Shown: positions 25,310-33,619 of the stretch, one piece after another | Layout of the letters: each line of letters begins with the position of its first letter | Position numbering within the stretch: the stretch's first letter is position 1 | Assembly (NCBI GenBank): GCA_028278345.1 | Contig: JANQEL010000014.1 | Span: forward strand, 1-48,050 | From: Myxococcota bacterium | GTDB taxonomy: Bacteria; Myxococcota_A; UBA9160; UBA4427 | DNA length: 48,050 bases | Direction of reading: 5' to 3' | The notes under the pieces: generated by a model | What the model was told of the DNA's origin: nothing | The model's input: only the letters and a program-made list of their open reading frames with translations | The model's database searches: none | Made by a program: the position numbers and the translations under genes

Positions 25310-27091
25310 ATGAATCTGGCCATCCTGATCAACCTGAATGCAGCGCTGCTGTTTCTGGCGGTCGCCTGCTTCATCGTCGTTCGCCGCCCGCCGGCTCCGC
25401 TGGGGCCAACGCTCTTCACGACACAGCTGATGGCCCTGCTGTGGATCGCGGGTGAGATCGGCACCCAACTCGCAACCGAGTTGGCCGCCGAAACGCTCGC
25501 GATCGATGCCGTCTACGCCGGGAGCTATGGCCTCGTAGCCACCTGGTGGGTGCTGGCGTTTCGCTTCGCCGAACGTCATGGGGTCCAGCCCGAGTGGGCG
25601 ACCGCGCCGGTGGTCTGGGGGCCGAGCGTGTTCGCCTTCGCAACGTTCCTGGTGGTTGCGACGAACCCGTACCACGGACAGTTCCTCACCCCGGTCATCG
25701 GCGGCCGCAACGAGTATCACTGGATGTGGTGGGCCGGTGCGCTCTCCGCGTACGGCCTGGTACTCGTGATTGCCGCCGGCTACTTCCATTTGTACCGGCG
25801 GTTCGAGAATGCGCCCCACGCGCGCCGACAGAGCGCCATGATGCTGCTCGCCATGCTGCCCGTGCTGGTTGCCAACGCCACCTACACCCTCGCGCCGATC
25901 GACTGGCCCTTCGATGTGTCGGTCCTGGGCGGTCTGGTCACCGGAGTCGTGTTCGTGTTCGGGTGTTACGACGGCACGTTGTACGACCTCTCGGCTGCCG
26001 TCATGCGAGACCTGTGGAACCGCGACACGACGGGGCTGTTGGTCGTCGATTCGAACGGGCGGCTCCTCTACGCCAACCTGCAGGCTCGTTCGCTGTTCGA
26101 GTCGGCTGGCCTGGACGACGGAGCCCCGGCCGAGTCCGGGATCCGCGCCACCCTTCGCCCGATCGAGGCGGACGCCGACCCCATCTCACTCACGAGGATC
26201 TGGCGTGAGTCGCAAGACGGCGAAGACTTCGGGGTCTTCTGCCGCCCCATCAACAGCGACGAACACACCCGCCTCTGGCTCACCGCTCACCCGATCGCGC
26301 GCCCGGGCGAACGAGCCGAAGCGCTGATCATTCGCATTCACGATATGACCCACATCCATCGACTCGAAGCTGATCGCAGGGCCATCGAAGCACGCCTGAC
26401 CCAGTCGGACCGCCTGCGGAGCCTCGGGGTGCTGTCAGCCGGCATTGCGCATGAGGTGAACAACCCCGTCGGTTCGGCGCTTCTCGCTGCGGAATTCGGC
26501 GCGCAGCAGCTGAAATCGGCGCGAGATCGGGACGACGCGATCTCCATCGCCGAGGAAGCGCTCGGCACCGTGATCGATCAAAGCCAGCGGGCCGCACGGG
26601 TGACCCGCGCCATGCTGCGCTTCGCGCGCGAAGGTGGAGGCGAACACCAGGTGGGCGATCTGCGCGACGTCATCAGCGAGGCGCAGCAGTTCACGAACGA
26701 ACTCGCGCGGCAGCACGGTGCCTACGTCGACATCGAGTTGTGCGACGAGGCCCCCCTCGTTCGCTTCAACCCCACCGAGATGGAGCAGGTGCTCGTCAAC
26801 CTGATTCACAACGCGATCGTTTCGGGCAAGCGCGGCCGTCATGTCAACGTGAGCGTCGAAGCCGGCTCCGAGTACGCACGCATCGTCGTGAGCGATGACG
26901 GCGACGGCATGACGCAACAGCAGATCGAACATGCATTCGAACCGTTCTATTCGTCGCGAGAGGGTTCGACGGGTACGGGGCTGGGCCTCTCGGTCGTTCA
27001 CGGCATCGTGACCGACTGTGGGGGAGAGGTCTGGCTCGAGAGCGAACTCGGGCTCGGCACGCGGGCGGTGGTTCGACTCCCGATCGCGTAG
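25310..27091 (+). CDS. 7TM-PAS sensor histidine kinase
   Basis: A 593-residue kinase. Seven hydrophobic helices span about residues 1-220 (HisKA_7TM-like; periplasmic loop TNPYHGQFLTPVIGGRNEYH). A PAS domain follows, about 236-345 (GLLVVDSNGRLLYANLQARSLFE). The dimerisation domain carries phospho-acceptor H381 in SAGIAHEVNNPVGSALL, and the ATPase domain has the N-box LVNLIHNAIVSG, the G1 box VSDDGDGM and the G2 box GTGLGLSVVHGI. HEVNNP-type H-boxes mark NtrB-like kinases that often partner with sigma-54 activators. No response regulator is adjacent, so it is an orphan here. The ATG lies 69 bases after the TPR lipoprotein. Confidence 0.93.
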   Translation: MNLAILINLNAALLFLAVACFIVVRRPPAPLGPTLFTTQLMALLWIAGEIGTQLATELAAETLAIDAVYAGSYGLVATWWVLAFRFAERHGVQPEWATAPVVWGPSVFAFATFLVVATNPYHGQFLTPVIGGRNEYHWMWWAGALSAYGLVLVIAAGYFHLYRRFENAPHARRQSAMMLLAMLPVLVANATYTLAPIDWPFDVSVLGGLVTGVVFVFGCYDGTLYDLSAAVMRDLWNRDTTGLLVVDSNGRLLYANLQARSLFESAGLDDGAPAESGIRATLRPIEADADPISLTRIWRESQDGEDFGVFCRPINSDEHTRLWLTAHPIARPGERAEALIIRIHDMTHIHRLEADRRAIEARLTQSDRLRSLGVLSAGIAHEVNNPVGSALLAAEFGAQQLKSARDRDDAISIAEEALGTVIDQSQRAARVTRAMLRFAREGGGEHQVGDLRDVISEAQQFTNELARQHGAYVDIELCDEAPLVRFNPTEMEQVLVNLIHNAIVSGKRGRHVNVSVEAGSEYARIVVSDDGDGMTQQQIEHAFEPFYSSREGSTGTGLGLSVVHGIVTDCGGEVWLESELGLGTRAVVRLPIA

Positions 27092-27111
27092 TCGCGACGA
27101 GCTGTGTCGCC

Positions 27112-27588
27112 TCAGCGCGCTGCACGCACCTTGATCGGCAGCGTGTTCGACTTGCAGACGCTTCGCAGCGCGAAGCTCGAGTGCACGCGCGCCACGCCGG
27201 GCAGGCTGGTGAGGGTCTGGCTGTGGATGCGTTCGAAGTCCGCGGTGTCCGCGACCACCACGCGAACCAGATAATCGAACTCGCCCGTCATCAGGTAACA
27301 CTCCATCACTTCGGGAACGCGGCGCACCGCGCTCTCGAAGGCCTTCAGGTCTTCCTGTTCCTGGCTCGAGAGCGTGATGTGGACGAAGACGTTGCCGGGG
27401 ACGCCCGCGTGAACGGGGTCGACGATCGCGGCGTAGCGCTCGATCAATCCGCTCGACTCGAGCCGGCGCAGTCGGCGCAGGCAGGCCGACTCGGAGAGGT
27501 GGACTTCAGCGGCGAGCTCCACGTTCGACATCCGCCCGTCCTGCTGCAAGGCATCCACGATGGCGCGATCGTATTCGTCGATCTTCAT
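27112..27588 (-). CDS. Lrp/AsnC family transcriptional regulator
   Basis: A 158-residue regulator. The winged-HTH (DEYDRAIVDALQQDGRMSNVELAAEVHLSESACLRRLRRLESSGLI) is followed by the RAM ligand domain (VFVHITLSSQEQEDLKAFE ... MTGEFDYLVRVVVADTADF). I chose MKIDEYD at 27588, the normal Lrp start, over longer options. It is divergent from alanine dehydrogenase, and in many bacteria AldR/Lrp regulators control ald in response to alanine. Inverted repeats in the shared gap support local control. Confidence 0.92.
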   Translation of the reverse strand: MKIDEYDRAIVDALQQDGRMSNVELAAEVHLSESACLRRLRRLESSGLIERYAAIVDPVHAGVPGNVFVHITLSSQEQEDLKAFESAVRRVPEVMECYLMTGEFDYLVRVVVADTADFERIHSQTLTSLPGVARVHSSFALRSVCKSNTLPIKVRAAR

Positions 27589-27614
27589 TCCAGCAAGAAT
27601 ACACCTCATACGTG

Positions 27615-27643
27615 TCGATTCTTCGTGGAATCTTGCGAATCGA
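27615..27643. promoter_or_regulatory. Inverted repeats in the lrp-ald divergent gap
   Basis: TCGATTC (27615-27621) and GAATCGA (27637-27643) are exact inverted arms 15 bases apart, with another GAATC at 27628-27632 between them. Another GATTC lies downstream near 27716. Spaced half-sites of this sort suit an Lrp oligomer, and the position between the two start codons suits autoregulation and ald control. Confidence 0.5.
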
Positions 27644-27742
27644 GTGAAAAGCGTCGTATTTTCAACGACATCCGCGAACCCTTTCCCCGTACTCTCCGGC
27701 CATTCGAAATCGGGCGATTCGACGGCCCCGGGGAGACGAGAA

Positions 27743-28849
27743 ATGAGGATTGGCGTTCCGAAGGAAATCAAGGTGCACGAGTACCGGGTGGGGCTGGTGC
27801 CCGCGGCGGTGCAGGAGCTCAGCCGGGCCGGACACGAGGTGCGGGTCGAGACGGGGGCCGGCGCTGGCATCGGCTTCGGCGACGCGGACTACCGCGCGGC
27901 CGGCGCAGTGATCTGCCCAGACGCCGCCTCGGCCTTCGACGCCGACATGATCGTGAAGGTGAAGGAACCGCAGCTCTCCGAGTGCGCGATGCTCCAGCGC
28001 GATCAGGTTCTCTTTACCTATCTCCACCTGGCCGCCGACCCGCAGCAGGCCGAAGCCCTGTGCGCCTCGGGCGCCACGGCGATCGCCTACGAAACCGTGA
28101 CGGCTGACGACGGCTCGCTTCCGCTACTCACGCCGATGAGCGAGATCGCTGGACGCATGTCGGTGCAGGTCGGCGCCGCCTGCCTCGAGAAGGCGAACGG
28201 CGGGCTCGGTGTGCTGCTCGGAGGCGTGCCCGGTGTAAGCCCGGGTCGCGTCGTGATCCTCGGCGGCGGGGTGGCGGGATCCAACGCCGCAGAAATCGCC
28301 GTGGGAATGCAAGCCGACGTCACCGTCGTGGATCGCTCGGCCCAGCGCCTGCGTGAACTCTCGCGCCAGTTCGGCGCTTCGATTCGCACGATCCACTCGA
28401 CGCCGGCCGCGGTCGAATCCCTCGTGCTCGAGGCCGATCTCGTGATCGGCGCCGTGCTCGTGGCAGGCGCCGCTGCACCTCGCCTCGTGACCCGCGATCT
28501 CGTCCACCGCATGAAGGCCGGCTCGGTCCTCGTGGACATCTCGATCGACCAGGGCGGCTGCTTCGAGACCAGTCGCGCGACCACGCACGCCGACCCGACC
28601 TTCGTCGTCGACGACGTGGTGCACTACTGCGTGGCCAACATGCCGGGGGCCGTGGCGCGCACTTCGACTTTCGCGCTGGGCAACGCCACCCTGCCCTACG
28701 TACGCGCCCTGGCCGATTACGGATGGGAGAAGGCGATGATCGAAGACCCGCATCTCGCGAACGGGCTGAACGTCTACGCCGGTGCGATCGTCTGCGAGCC
28801 CGTCGCGCGTGACCTCGGCATGGAATACCGCGGGCACCCGGTCCGGTAG
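27743..28849 (+). CDS. ald: Alanine dehydrogenase
   Basis: A 368-residue NAD-dependent enzyme interconverting L-alanine with pyruvate and ammonia. It starts [20 protein letters not shown], has the pyruvate-binding K74 (VKVKEPQ) and H95 (TYLHLA), the Rossmann motif [17 protein letters not shown] near 170, the nucleotide Asp in VTVVDRS, and the late [12 protein letters not shown] with the catalytic Asp. Length and motifs fit Ald exactly. GGGAGACGAGAA precedes the ATG. Regulation by the divergent Lrp protein is likely, with alanine as effector. Its ammonia chemistry fits the nitrogen theme of amt-glnK, though the two are far apart. Confidence 0.96.
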   Translation: MRIGVPKEIKVHEYRVGLVPAAVQELSRAGHEVRVETGAGAGIGFGDADYRAAGAVICPDAASAFDADMIVKVKEPQLSECAMLQRDQVLFTYLHLAADPQQAEALCASGATAIAYETVTADDGSLPLLTPMSEIAGRMSVQVGAACLEKANGGLGVLLGGVPGVSPGRVVILGGGVAGSNAAEIAVGMQADVTVVDRSAQRLRELSRQFGASIRTIHSTPAAVESLVLEADLVIGAVLVAGAAAPRLVTRDLVHRMKAGSVLVDISIDQGGCFETSRATTHADPTFVVDDVVHYCVANMPGAVARTSTFALGNATLPYVRALADYGWEKAMIEDPHLANGLNVYAGAIVCEPVARDLGMEYRGHPVR

Positions 28850-28853
28850 TCGA

Positions 28854-29207
28854 TCAGACGCAACCGCCGATGCACACCGAGTCGAACTCGACGAGCGTCC
28901 ACTGCTCGTCCTCGAGGGCCTTCGCGATCGTGCAGGTGAAGCGAAGCTCGCTGTCTCCGCTGTCGAACGCCTTGAAGAAGTACTCGCCCTTCACCGTGAA
29001 CTCGAACTCGTCGGGGCCAGCGACCGTCTGTTCGATCTCGCTCTTGTTGTTGCGATAGCGCGGGTTGCCCGCGACATCGGGCATCTCATCTCGCGCGATG
29101 CTCTGACAGTGTTGGAGCGCCATCTTCTCGGTGGGCGGCGTGGCGCCGCAAGCGAGAAGGGAGATGGCGACACCCAGGGTGGTGGCAAGAAGTGCGGCAC
29201 GAAACAT
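28854..29207 (-). CDS. Small lipoprotein
   Basis: A 117-residue protein with an excellent ribosome-binding site (GGAGGAAACCCG). It begins MFRAALLATTLGVAISLLAC, a lipoprotein signal ending in LLAC. The mature part has two clusters of acidic residues and ends TLVEFDSVCIGGCV, with two C-terminal cysteines that could form a disulfide. It is convergent with ald, 4 bases away. I do not recognise the family. Confidence 0.75.
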   Translation of the reverse strand: MFRAALLATTLGVAISLLACGATPPTEKMALQHCQSIARDEMPDVAGNPRYRNNKSEIEQTVAGPDEFEFTVKGEYFFKAFDSGDSELRFTCTIAKALEDEQWTLVEFDSVCIGGCV

Positions 29208-29436
29208 CGGGTTTCCTCCTCCGCGGCGCCGCCTATCCGCTGGGACCGCCGCCGCAGACACGTTGGACCCCCTACGATTCGGAGGTTCGCGAGAACCTCT
29301 TGAGGGCTTCCCGGCGGTGACGCCCGGCCGCAATGCGATGTCGTTGTGGCGGCCCTACGCCCCTGCCCGAGGCTCGCCGACCGCAGCGCAGGTTCGCCTA
29401 GACTGACGCCCGACCCCGGATCCGAACGGAGACCAC

Positions 29437-29961
29437 GTGGCGAATCTCGAGCAATACGCCGCAGCGGCCGAGATCTTCGGCGCGTTGACGATCGTGGGAG
29501 GCGGGCTCTTCGCCTTCGTGCAGTTTCGCGAGCTTCGACGCCGGCGTGCCTCGCAGATCGCCGCCGATCTGTGTCGCGGTTTCACCGAACCCGACCTCGC
29601 GCGGGCCATCAACCTGCTGCGCAACCTGCCCGACGGCCTGGGCCTCGAGGAGGTCGAGGCGCGAGGTCCCGAAGTCGAGGAAGCCATGCAGATCGTCGGC
29701 ATGAGCTTCGAGACGATGGGCCTGCTCGTCTACGAGGGAATCGCTTCGTTCGAGATCGTGCAGAAACTCGCCGGCGGCCTGCTTCTCATGATGTGGCGAA
29801 AGATGGAAGTATGGATCAAGGCCGTGCGCGCGGAGCAGCAGAACCCACGCTTCGGAGAGTGGGTCCAGTGGCTCGCCGAGCGGATCCGGGAGTGCGAGGC
29901 CGACGTGGTCCCCGCCCACGAAGCCCACGCCGCCTGGCGCCCACCGGGCAGTCGCACCTGA
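29437..29961 (+). CDS. Membrane-anchored hypothetical protein (DUF4760-like)
   Basis: A 174-residue protein from a GTG at 29437 preceded by GGAGACCAC. One N-terminal TM helix (AEIFGALTIVGGGLFAFVQF) is followed by a basic RELRRRRASQ stop-transfer segment and a helical cytoplasmic domain rich in leucine and acidic residues. The pattern, a single TM followed by an R-rich turn and the SFETMGLLVYEG segment, is similar to DUF4760-like proteins, whose function is unknown. It is the last gene before tRNA-Arg(TCG). Confidence 0.65.
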   Translation: MANLEQYAAAAEIFGALTIVGGGLFAFVQFRELRRRRASQIAADLCRGFTEPDLARAINLLRNLPDGLGLEEVEARGPEVEEAMQIVGMSFETMGLLVYEGIASFEIVQKLAGGLLLMMWRKMEVWIKAVRAEQQNPRFGEWVQWLAERIRECEADVVPAHEAHAAWRPPGSRT

Positions 29962-30079
29962 GCCCCCGGGCCGGATCGACCCCTGCGAAATCGCTTTGCT
30001 GGCATCGCGTCGAAAGCTCGGGTATCAACCTCCCCGACCCGAAGCCCGCGGCCCCGCCGCCCTCTCCCAGCCACCTTGC

Positions 30080-30156
30080 GCGCCGGTAGCTCAGCTGGAT
30101 AGAGCATCAGGCTTCGAACCTGAGGGTCGGGGGTTCGAATCCCTCCCGGCGTGCCA
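30080..30156 (+). tRNA. tRNA-Arg (anticodon TCG), integration site of the island
   Basis: Acceptor GCGCCGG/CCGGCGT (first pair G.U), D-arm GCTCAGCTGGATAGAGC, anticodon stem TCAGG/CCTGA with loop CTTCGAA (TCG, reads CGA), T-arm GGGGGTTCGAATCCCTC, discriminator G and encoded CCA. The gene is intact, and its 3' end is duplicated at 43222-43238. Confidence 0.96.
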
Positions 30157-30157
30157 T
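30132..30157 (+). other. attL: tRNA-Arg 3' end
   Basis: The last 17 bases, CCCTCCCGGCGTGCCAT (30141-30157), recur exactly at 43222-43238. With nine more upstream bases the similarity is 22 of 26. This is the tRNA half of a site-specific recombination crossover. Confidence 0.88.
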
Positions 30158-30174
30158 CGTTGACTCGGTCTGTA

Positions 30175-30217
30175 CCGGAGACATGGTTTACAGATCATTC
30201 CGGAGACATGGTTGACA
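30175..30217. repeat. Pair of IS481-end-like 18-bp repeats
   Basis: CCGGAGACATGGTTTACA (30175-30192) and CCGGAGACATGGTTGACA (30200-30217) differ at one base and are 25 bases apart. Read on the other strand they give TGTCAACCATGTCTCCGG, which I recall from the ends and leader of IS481-type elements. No complete element remains. Confidence 0.6.
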
Positions 30218-30283
30218 CTCTCTCCGGGGCAAACGCAGGCGCTCCATATTGCTCAGTCTGCGAACGCGGGAGGCTCAGAGACG

Positions 30284-30910
30284 ATGCGCAGGGCGTTGCC
30301 ACTACTGGTAGGGATCGCCTTCCTGTCGATCGTTGGGTGCAGCGGAAGTAGTGGAACGAAGGCCACCTGTAGAGCCGTTTGCGATTCCATCGACAAATGT
30401 GGCTCTCTTGAGGCACAAGGGTTTGATTCTCAGCAAGAGTGCCGAGAGCAGTGCCACGATGCGGTAGATGAAGCCGAGCTGCGATCTATCGCGTGTGCGG
30501 ACGAAGTAGAGGAAGCCCTTGATTGCGGGGCGGATCGCGACACAGACGATGCTTGTGAATACGTAGCACCTTACTTCCAGACTCTTATTGGAGGCGCTTG
30601 CGAGTCGCGTGCACGGTCGGCAATGAACACCTGCTTCGGCGTCGATCAGGCATGCTTCGACGTTTGCGATCGGATTGACACGTGCGCGATCGCGGGCAGC
30701 CTCCCGCCAAATTGTCGGAATACCTGCCAGTTTGCGACTTTCGGGTTGTTCAACACGACCGCATGCCGACAGGCTTATGTTGAGTATCTCGGTTGCCTAG
30801 CAGTCGCATCCTGTTCAGACCTAGATATGCACGACTCGTTTTCGGAACTTGTCGGGGTCGCTAGCTGCTCAACGGCGCTTGCTGACCTCAACACTGCATG
30901 CGGCTTCTAG
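30284..30910 (+). CDS. Cysteine-rich lipoprotein
   Basis: A 208-residue protein. The ATG at 30284, with GAGACG upstream, gives a lipoprotein signal (ALPLLVGIAFLSIVGC). The mature part has about twenty cysteines in two similar halves: CRAVCDSIDKCG ... CREQCHDAVDEAE and CFDVCDRIDTCAI ... CRNTCQFATFG. The C-x3-C-x-x-I-D-x-C pattern is repeated, implying a duplicated disulfide-rich domain. Such Cys-rich surface lipoproteins are common in Myxococcota. Its codon use is visibly less GC-rich than that of its neighbours, suggesting a separate origin within the island. Confidence 0.75.
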   Translation: MRRALPLLVGIAFLSIVGCSGSSGTKATCRAVCDSIDKCGSLEAQGFDSQQECREQCHDAVDEAELRSIACADEVEEALDCGADRDTDDACEYVAPYFQTLIGGACESRARSAMNTCFGVDQACFDVCDRIDTCAIAGSLPPNCRNTCQFATFGLFNTTACRQAYVEYLGCLAVASCSDLDMHDSFSELVGVASCSTALADLNTACGF

Positions 30911-30972
30911 CATCAGGCCCGGTCTTTCATTCGGGGCGGTTCGCGACAACGAACGCACCCCACTCGCCGGAT

Positions 30973-31353
30973 TCAGCTCTCGGCGCCGCCCGCCTCCTCC
31001 TCGGCGTCCTCGGCGGACGCGGGATCCTCGTCCAGGAGATCGGCGGCCATCACGTCTAGCTCCGGGAGCGCGTCCGAGTAGGTGTCGATCGTCGTGCTGA
31101 TCTGGGAGTGCCCGAGGCGGGTATGCACGACCTTCCCGTGAAGGCCCTTCAGTAGACCGTCCCTCGCCATCGTGTGGCGCAGGGTGTTGAATCCGACCTT
31201 CGGCAGCTCGGCCTCCTCGAGCAGCGGCTTCCAGTCTCGGCAGATGAGCGAGCGTGTGGAGGAGAGCCCCTCGCGGGCGAGCAGATTCCGCGAGCGGTAG
31301 TCGGTGATGGTCAGCGAGTAGCAGTACCCCTTGATGCCGAGCCTGAACTCACC
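30973..31353 (-). pseudogene. Remnant: IS481-type transposase fragment joined to C-terminal tyrosine integrase
   Basis: An uninterrupted 126-codon stretch after an in-frame TAG (31354-31356), lacking a proper start. Residues 1-34 (GEFRLGIKGYCYSLTITDYR) read like the DDE core of an IS481-type transposase (usual YCYPLTITD-x-x-SRYLLACE). Residues 35-126 are a phage-type integrase C-terminus: CRDWKPLLEEAELP, FNTLRHTMARDGLL, VVHTRLGHSQISTTIDTYSD. Arg, late His (LGH) and the tyrosine nucleophile (DTY) are kept, but the HxxR histidine is Asn (N56). The core-binding domain and the first catalytic Arg block are gone, so no recombinase activity is expected. The join appears to be a deletion that fused two mobile genes in frame. 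Confidence 0.8.
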
Positions 31354-31516
31354 CTAGAGGTCCGCACATCACAGCCGGTTGGGCTGATGCGCTCTCTTTG
31401 GTCCGGCCTGGGGCGCCGCCACGAGTACGGTGGCCCCCGACACCGCGATCGTCGCTGCGCCGCTCGTCTCCCGCGCTGGGTTCGGGATGGTCTGGAACAA
31501 CACCCCGGAGTCGGGC

Positions 31517-33598
31517 CTAGCGGGATGCGGTCGCGTCGTCGTCGACGGCGTGGCGGAGATCGGCGTCCGCCAACCCCAGGTGCTTCAGCACGAATGCGTA
31601 CTCGAAGGCCGTTTCCTCGAGGGCCGCGTAGCGGTCGGCCTCGCCACCGTGGCCGACCGAGAGGTTCGTCTTGAGAAGTAGGTCACCGCCGCCTTTCCGC
31701 TCGGCGCGGAGACGCGCGACGTACTTGGCCGGCTCTCGATACGAGACGCGCGTGTCGTAGAGGCCCGCCTGCACGAGCAGGTGCGGATAGGCCTGAGGCC
31801 GGATGTTGTCGTACGGCGAGTAGCCGGCCATGTACTCGAACTGCTCCTGGTCCTTCGGGTTGCCCCACTCCTCGTACTCGATCACCGTGAGTGGCAGCGT
31901 CGGGTCCAGCATCGAGTTGAGCACGTCCACGAAGGGGACGTCGGCTACGGCCGCCTTGCAGAGGTCCGGGCGCTCGTTCAGTACGACACCGATCAGCAGG
32001 CCACCCGCGCTCCCGCCCTCGACCACGAGCTGCTCCGGCGTCGTGATACCCCGATCAACGAGGTGCCGAACGCAAGCCACGAAGTCGTCGAAGGTGTTGC
32101 GCTTGTGGAGCAGCTTGCCCTCGTCGTACCAACGTCGCCCCTGCTCTGATCCGCCGCGGATGTGCGCGATGCCGAAGACGACGCCGCGCTCGAGAAGGGA
32201 GAGCCGATCGCGGTCGAACTCGGGGTCGTAGCTGAGCCCATAGGCGCCGTATCCGACCAGGTAGAGGGGCGCGGGGCCCTGCGCGAGCACGCCCTTTCTG
32301 CCGGCAAGCGAGATCGCCACGCGCTCGCCGTCCGGGGTCGGAGCCTCGACGCGCAGCATCTCGTACTCGCCGGGGTCGTAGCCACGGACGGGCTGCTGCT
32401 TGCGCAGGGTGCGCGCGCGCGTCCCCAGCTCGTAGTCGATGTCGCTCAGCGGGGTGACGAGCGAGCTGTAGCGGAGCCGAAGCCTATCAACGTCGTATCT
32501 CGGATTGCCGCCCAGCTCGGCGACGTACAGCGGCTCGTCGAAGTCGATGCAGTGCTCGCGGAAGCCTTCCGTCTCGATCACGCGGATCGACGTGAGCCCG
32601 GCCTTCCGCTGCGAAACGACGAGGTGCCGGGCGAAGCAGTCGATCGAGTCGAGCATCACCTCGGGATCCTCGCCGATCCGCTCCTGCCAGTGTTCGGCGA
32701 GGTCACCCTGAAGTGGCGCCTCCATCAGGCGGAAGTTTCGAGCGCCGTCATTCGTGAGCACCCAGAAGCGGTCGTCCTGGTGGTCGACGGTGTACTCAAT
32801 GCCTTGCCGCCTCGGCAGGAGCGTTCGCATTTTATCGGCCGGCTCGGCGGCGTCGACGCAGCGCACCTCGGTGGTTGTCTCGCTCTCGGCGACGATGAGG
32901 ACGAAGGCACCACTACGGGTCCGGTCGATGTCCAGATGGAAGGCCTCGTCGCGTTCCTCGTAGACGAGCTCGGCCGAATCAACCGGTGCATCGATGATCC
33001 GGCGCATCACGCGACAGGGTCGGTTGGCTTCGTCGAGTTCGAGATAGAAGAGCGTCCGGCAGTCACTCGCCCAGGCCACAGCCGGACCGGTGTCCGGCAC
33101 CGGAGGCGCCAGATGCTCCCCAGTCGACAGGTCCTTCACGAACAGATCGAAGCGCTCGTCGCCGTTGGTATTGGTCGAGTAGGCGAGCAGGCGGTGGTCG
33201 GGACTCGTCTCGAAGCTTCCCAACTCGATGAACGAGCCGGAACCCACCAGGGCGTTCAGGTCGAGCAGAACCTCCTCGCTCGCCTCGTCGCCGATCGGCG
33301 CGCGGCAGTAGCGGGGGTAGCTCTTGCCTTCCTGGGTCCGCGAGAAGTAGAAGTAGCCGCCGTCCTCGATCGGCGCGGACCGGTCCGTCTCCTGGATGCG
33401 GGCCCGCAGCTCCGTACGCAGGCGCTGCTCGAGATCGGCCACGTCGGCCATCCGAGCCTTCGCGTAGTCGTTCTCGGCTTGCAGGTAGGCGAGGGTCTCC
33501 TCGCTGCGTTCGTGGAGCCAGGTGTAGGGATCCTGGATCTCGTGGCCGTGCACGACTCGGGTCGTGGGCCGGGTCGGCGCGATCGGCGGCGTCTCCAT
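31517..33598 (-). CDS. ptrB: Oligopeptidase B (S9 family serine peptidase)
   Basis: A 693-residue trypsin-like oligopeptidase cleaving after Arg/Lys in short peptides. An N-terminal beta-propeller (DPYTWLHERSEETLAYL ... PAVAWASDCRTLFYLELDE) covers the catalytic alpha/beta-hydrolase domain. Catalytic Ser lies in VVEGGSAGGLLIG, Asp in AGLYDTRVSYREP and His in NLSVGHGGEADRY. The acidic EYEEWGNPKD motif is characteristic of oligopeptidase B rather than prolyl oligopeptidase. Length and order are complete, so the gene looks functional. It is the downstream partner of the membrane protein gene at 33620, with a 21-base gap. Confidence 0.95.
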   Translation of the reverse strand: METPPIAPTRPTTRVVHGHEIQDPYTWLHERSEETLAYLQAENDYAKARMADVADLEQRLRTELRARIQETDRSAPIEDGGYFYFSRTQEGKSYPRYCRAPIGDEASEEVLLDLNALVGSGSFIELGSFETSPDHRLLAYSTNTNGDERFDLFVKDLSTGEHLAPPVPDTGPAVAWASDCRTLFYLELDEANRPCRVMRRIIDAPVDSAELVYEERDEAFHLDIDRTRSGAFVLIVAESETTTEVRCVDAAEPADKMRTLLPRRQGIEYTVDHQDDRFWVLTNDGARNFRLMEAPLQGDLAEHWQERIGEDPEVMLDSIDCFARHLVVSQRKAGLTSIRVIETEGFREHCIDFDEPLYVAELGGNPRYDVDRLRLRYSSLVTPLSDIDYELGTRARTLRKQQPVRGYDPGEYEMLRVEAPTPDGERVAISLAGRKGVLAQGPAPLYLVGYGAYGLSYDPEFDRDRLSLLERGVVFGIAHIRGGSEQGRRWYDEGKLLHKRNTFDDFVACVRHLVDRGITTPEQLVVEGGSAGGLLIGVVLNERPDLCKAAVADVPFVDVLNSMLDPTLPLTVIEYEEWGNPKDQEQFEYMAGYSPYDNIRPQAYPHLLVQAGLYDTRVSYREPAKYVARLRAERKGGGDLLLKTNLSVGHGGEADRYAALEETAFEYAFVLKHLGLADADLRHAVDDDATASR

Positions 33599-33619
33599 GA
33601 GAGGAGACTAACTGGGGGC

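Noticed and set aside
31174..31681. Plus-strand frames opposite the integrase remnant and the ptrB 3' end
   Set aside because: No start signal and no family features; they are explained by the minus-strand genes.
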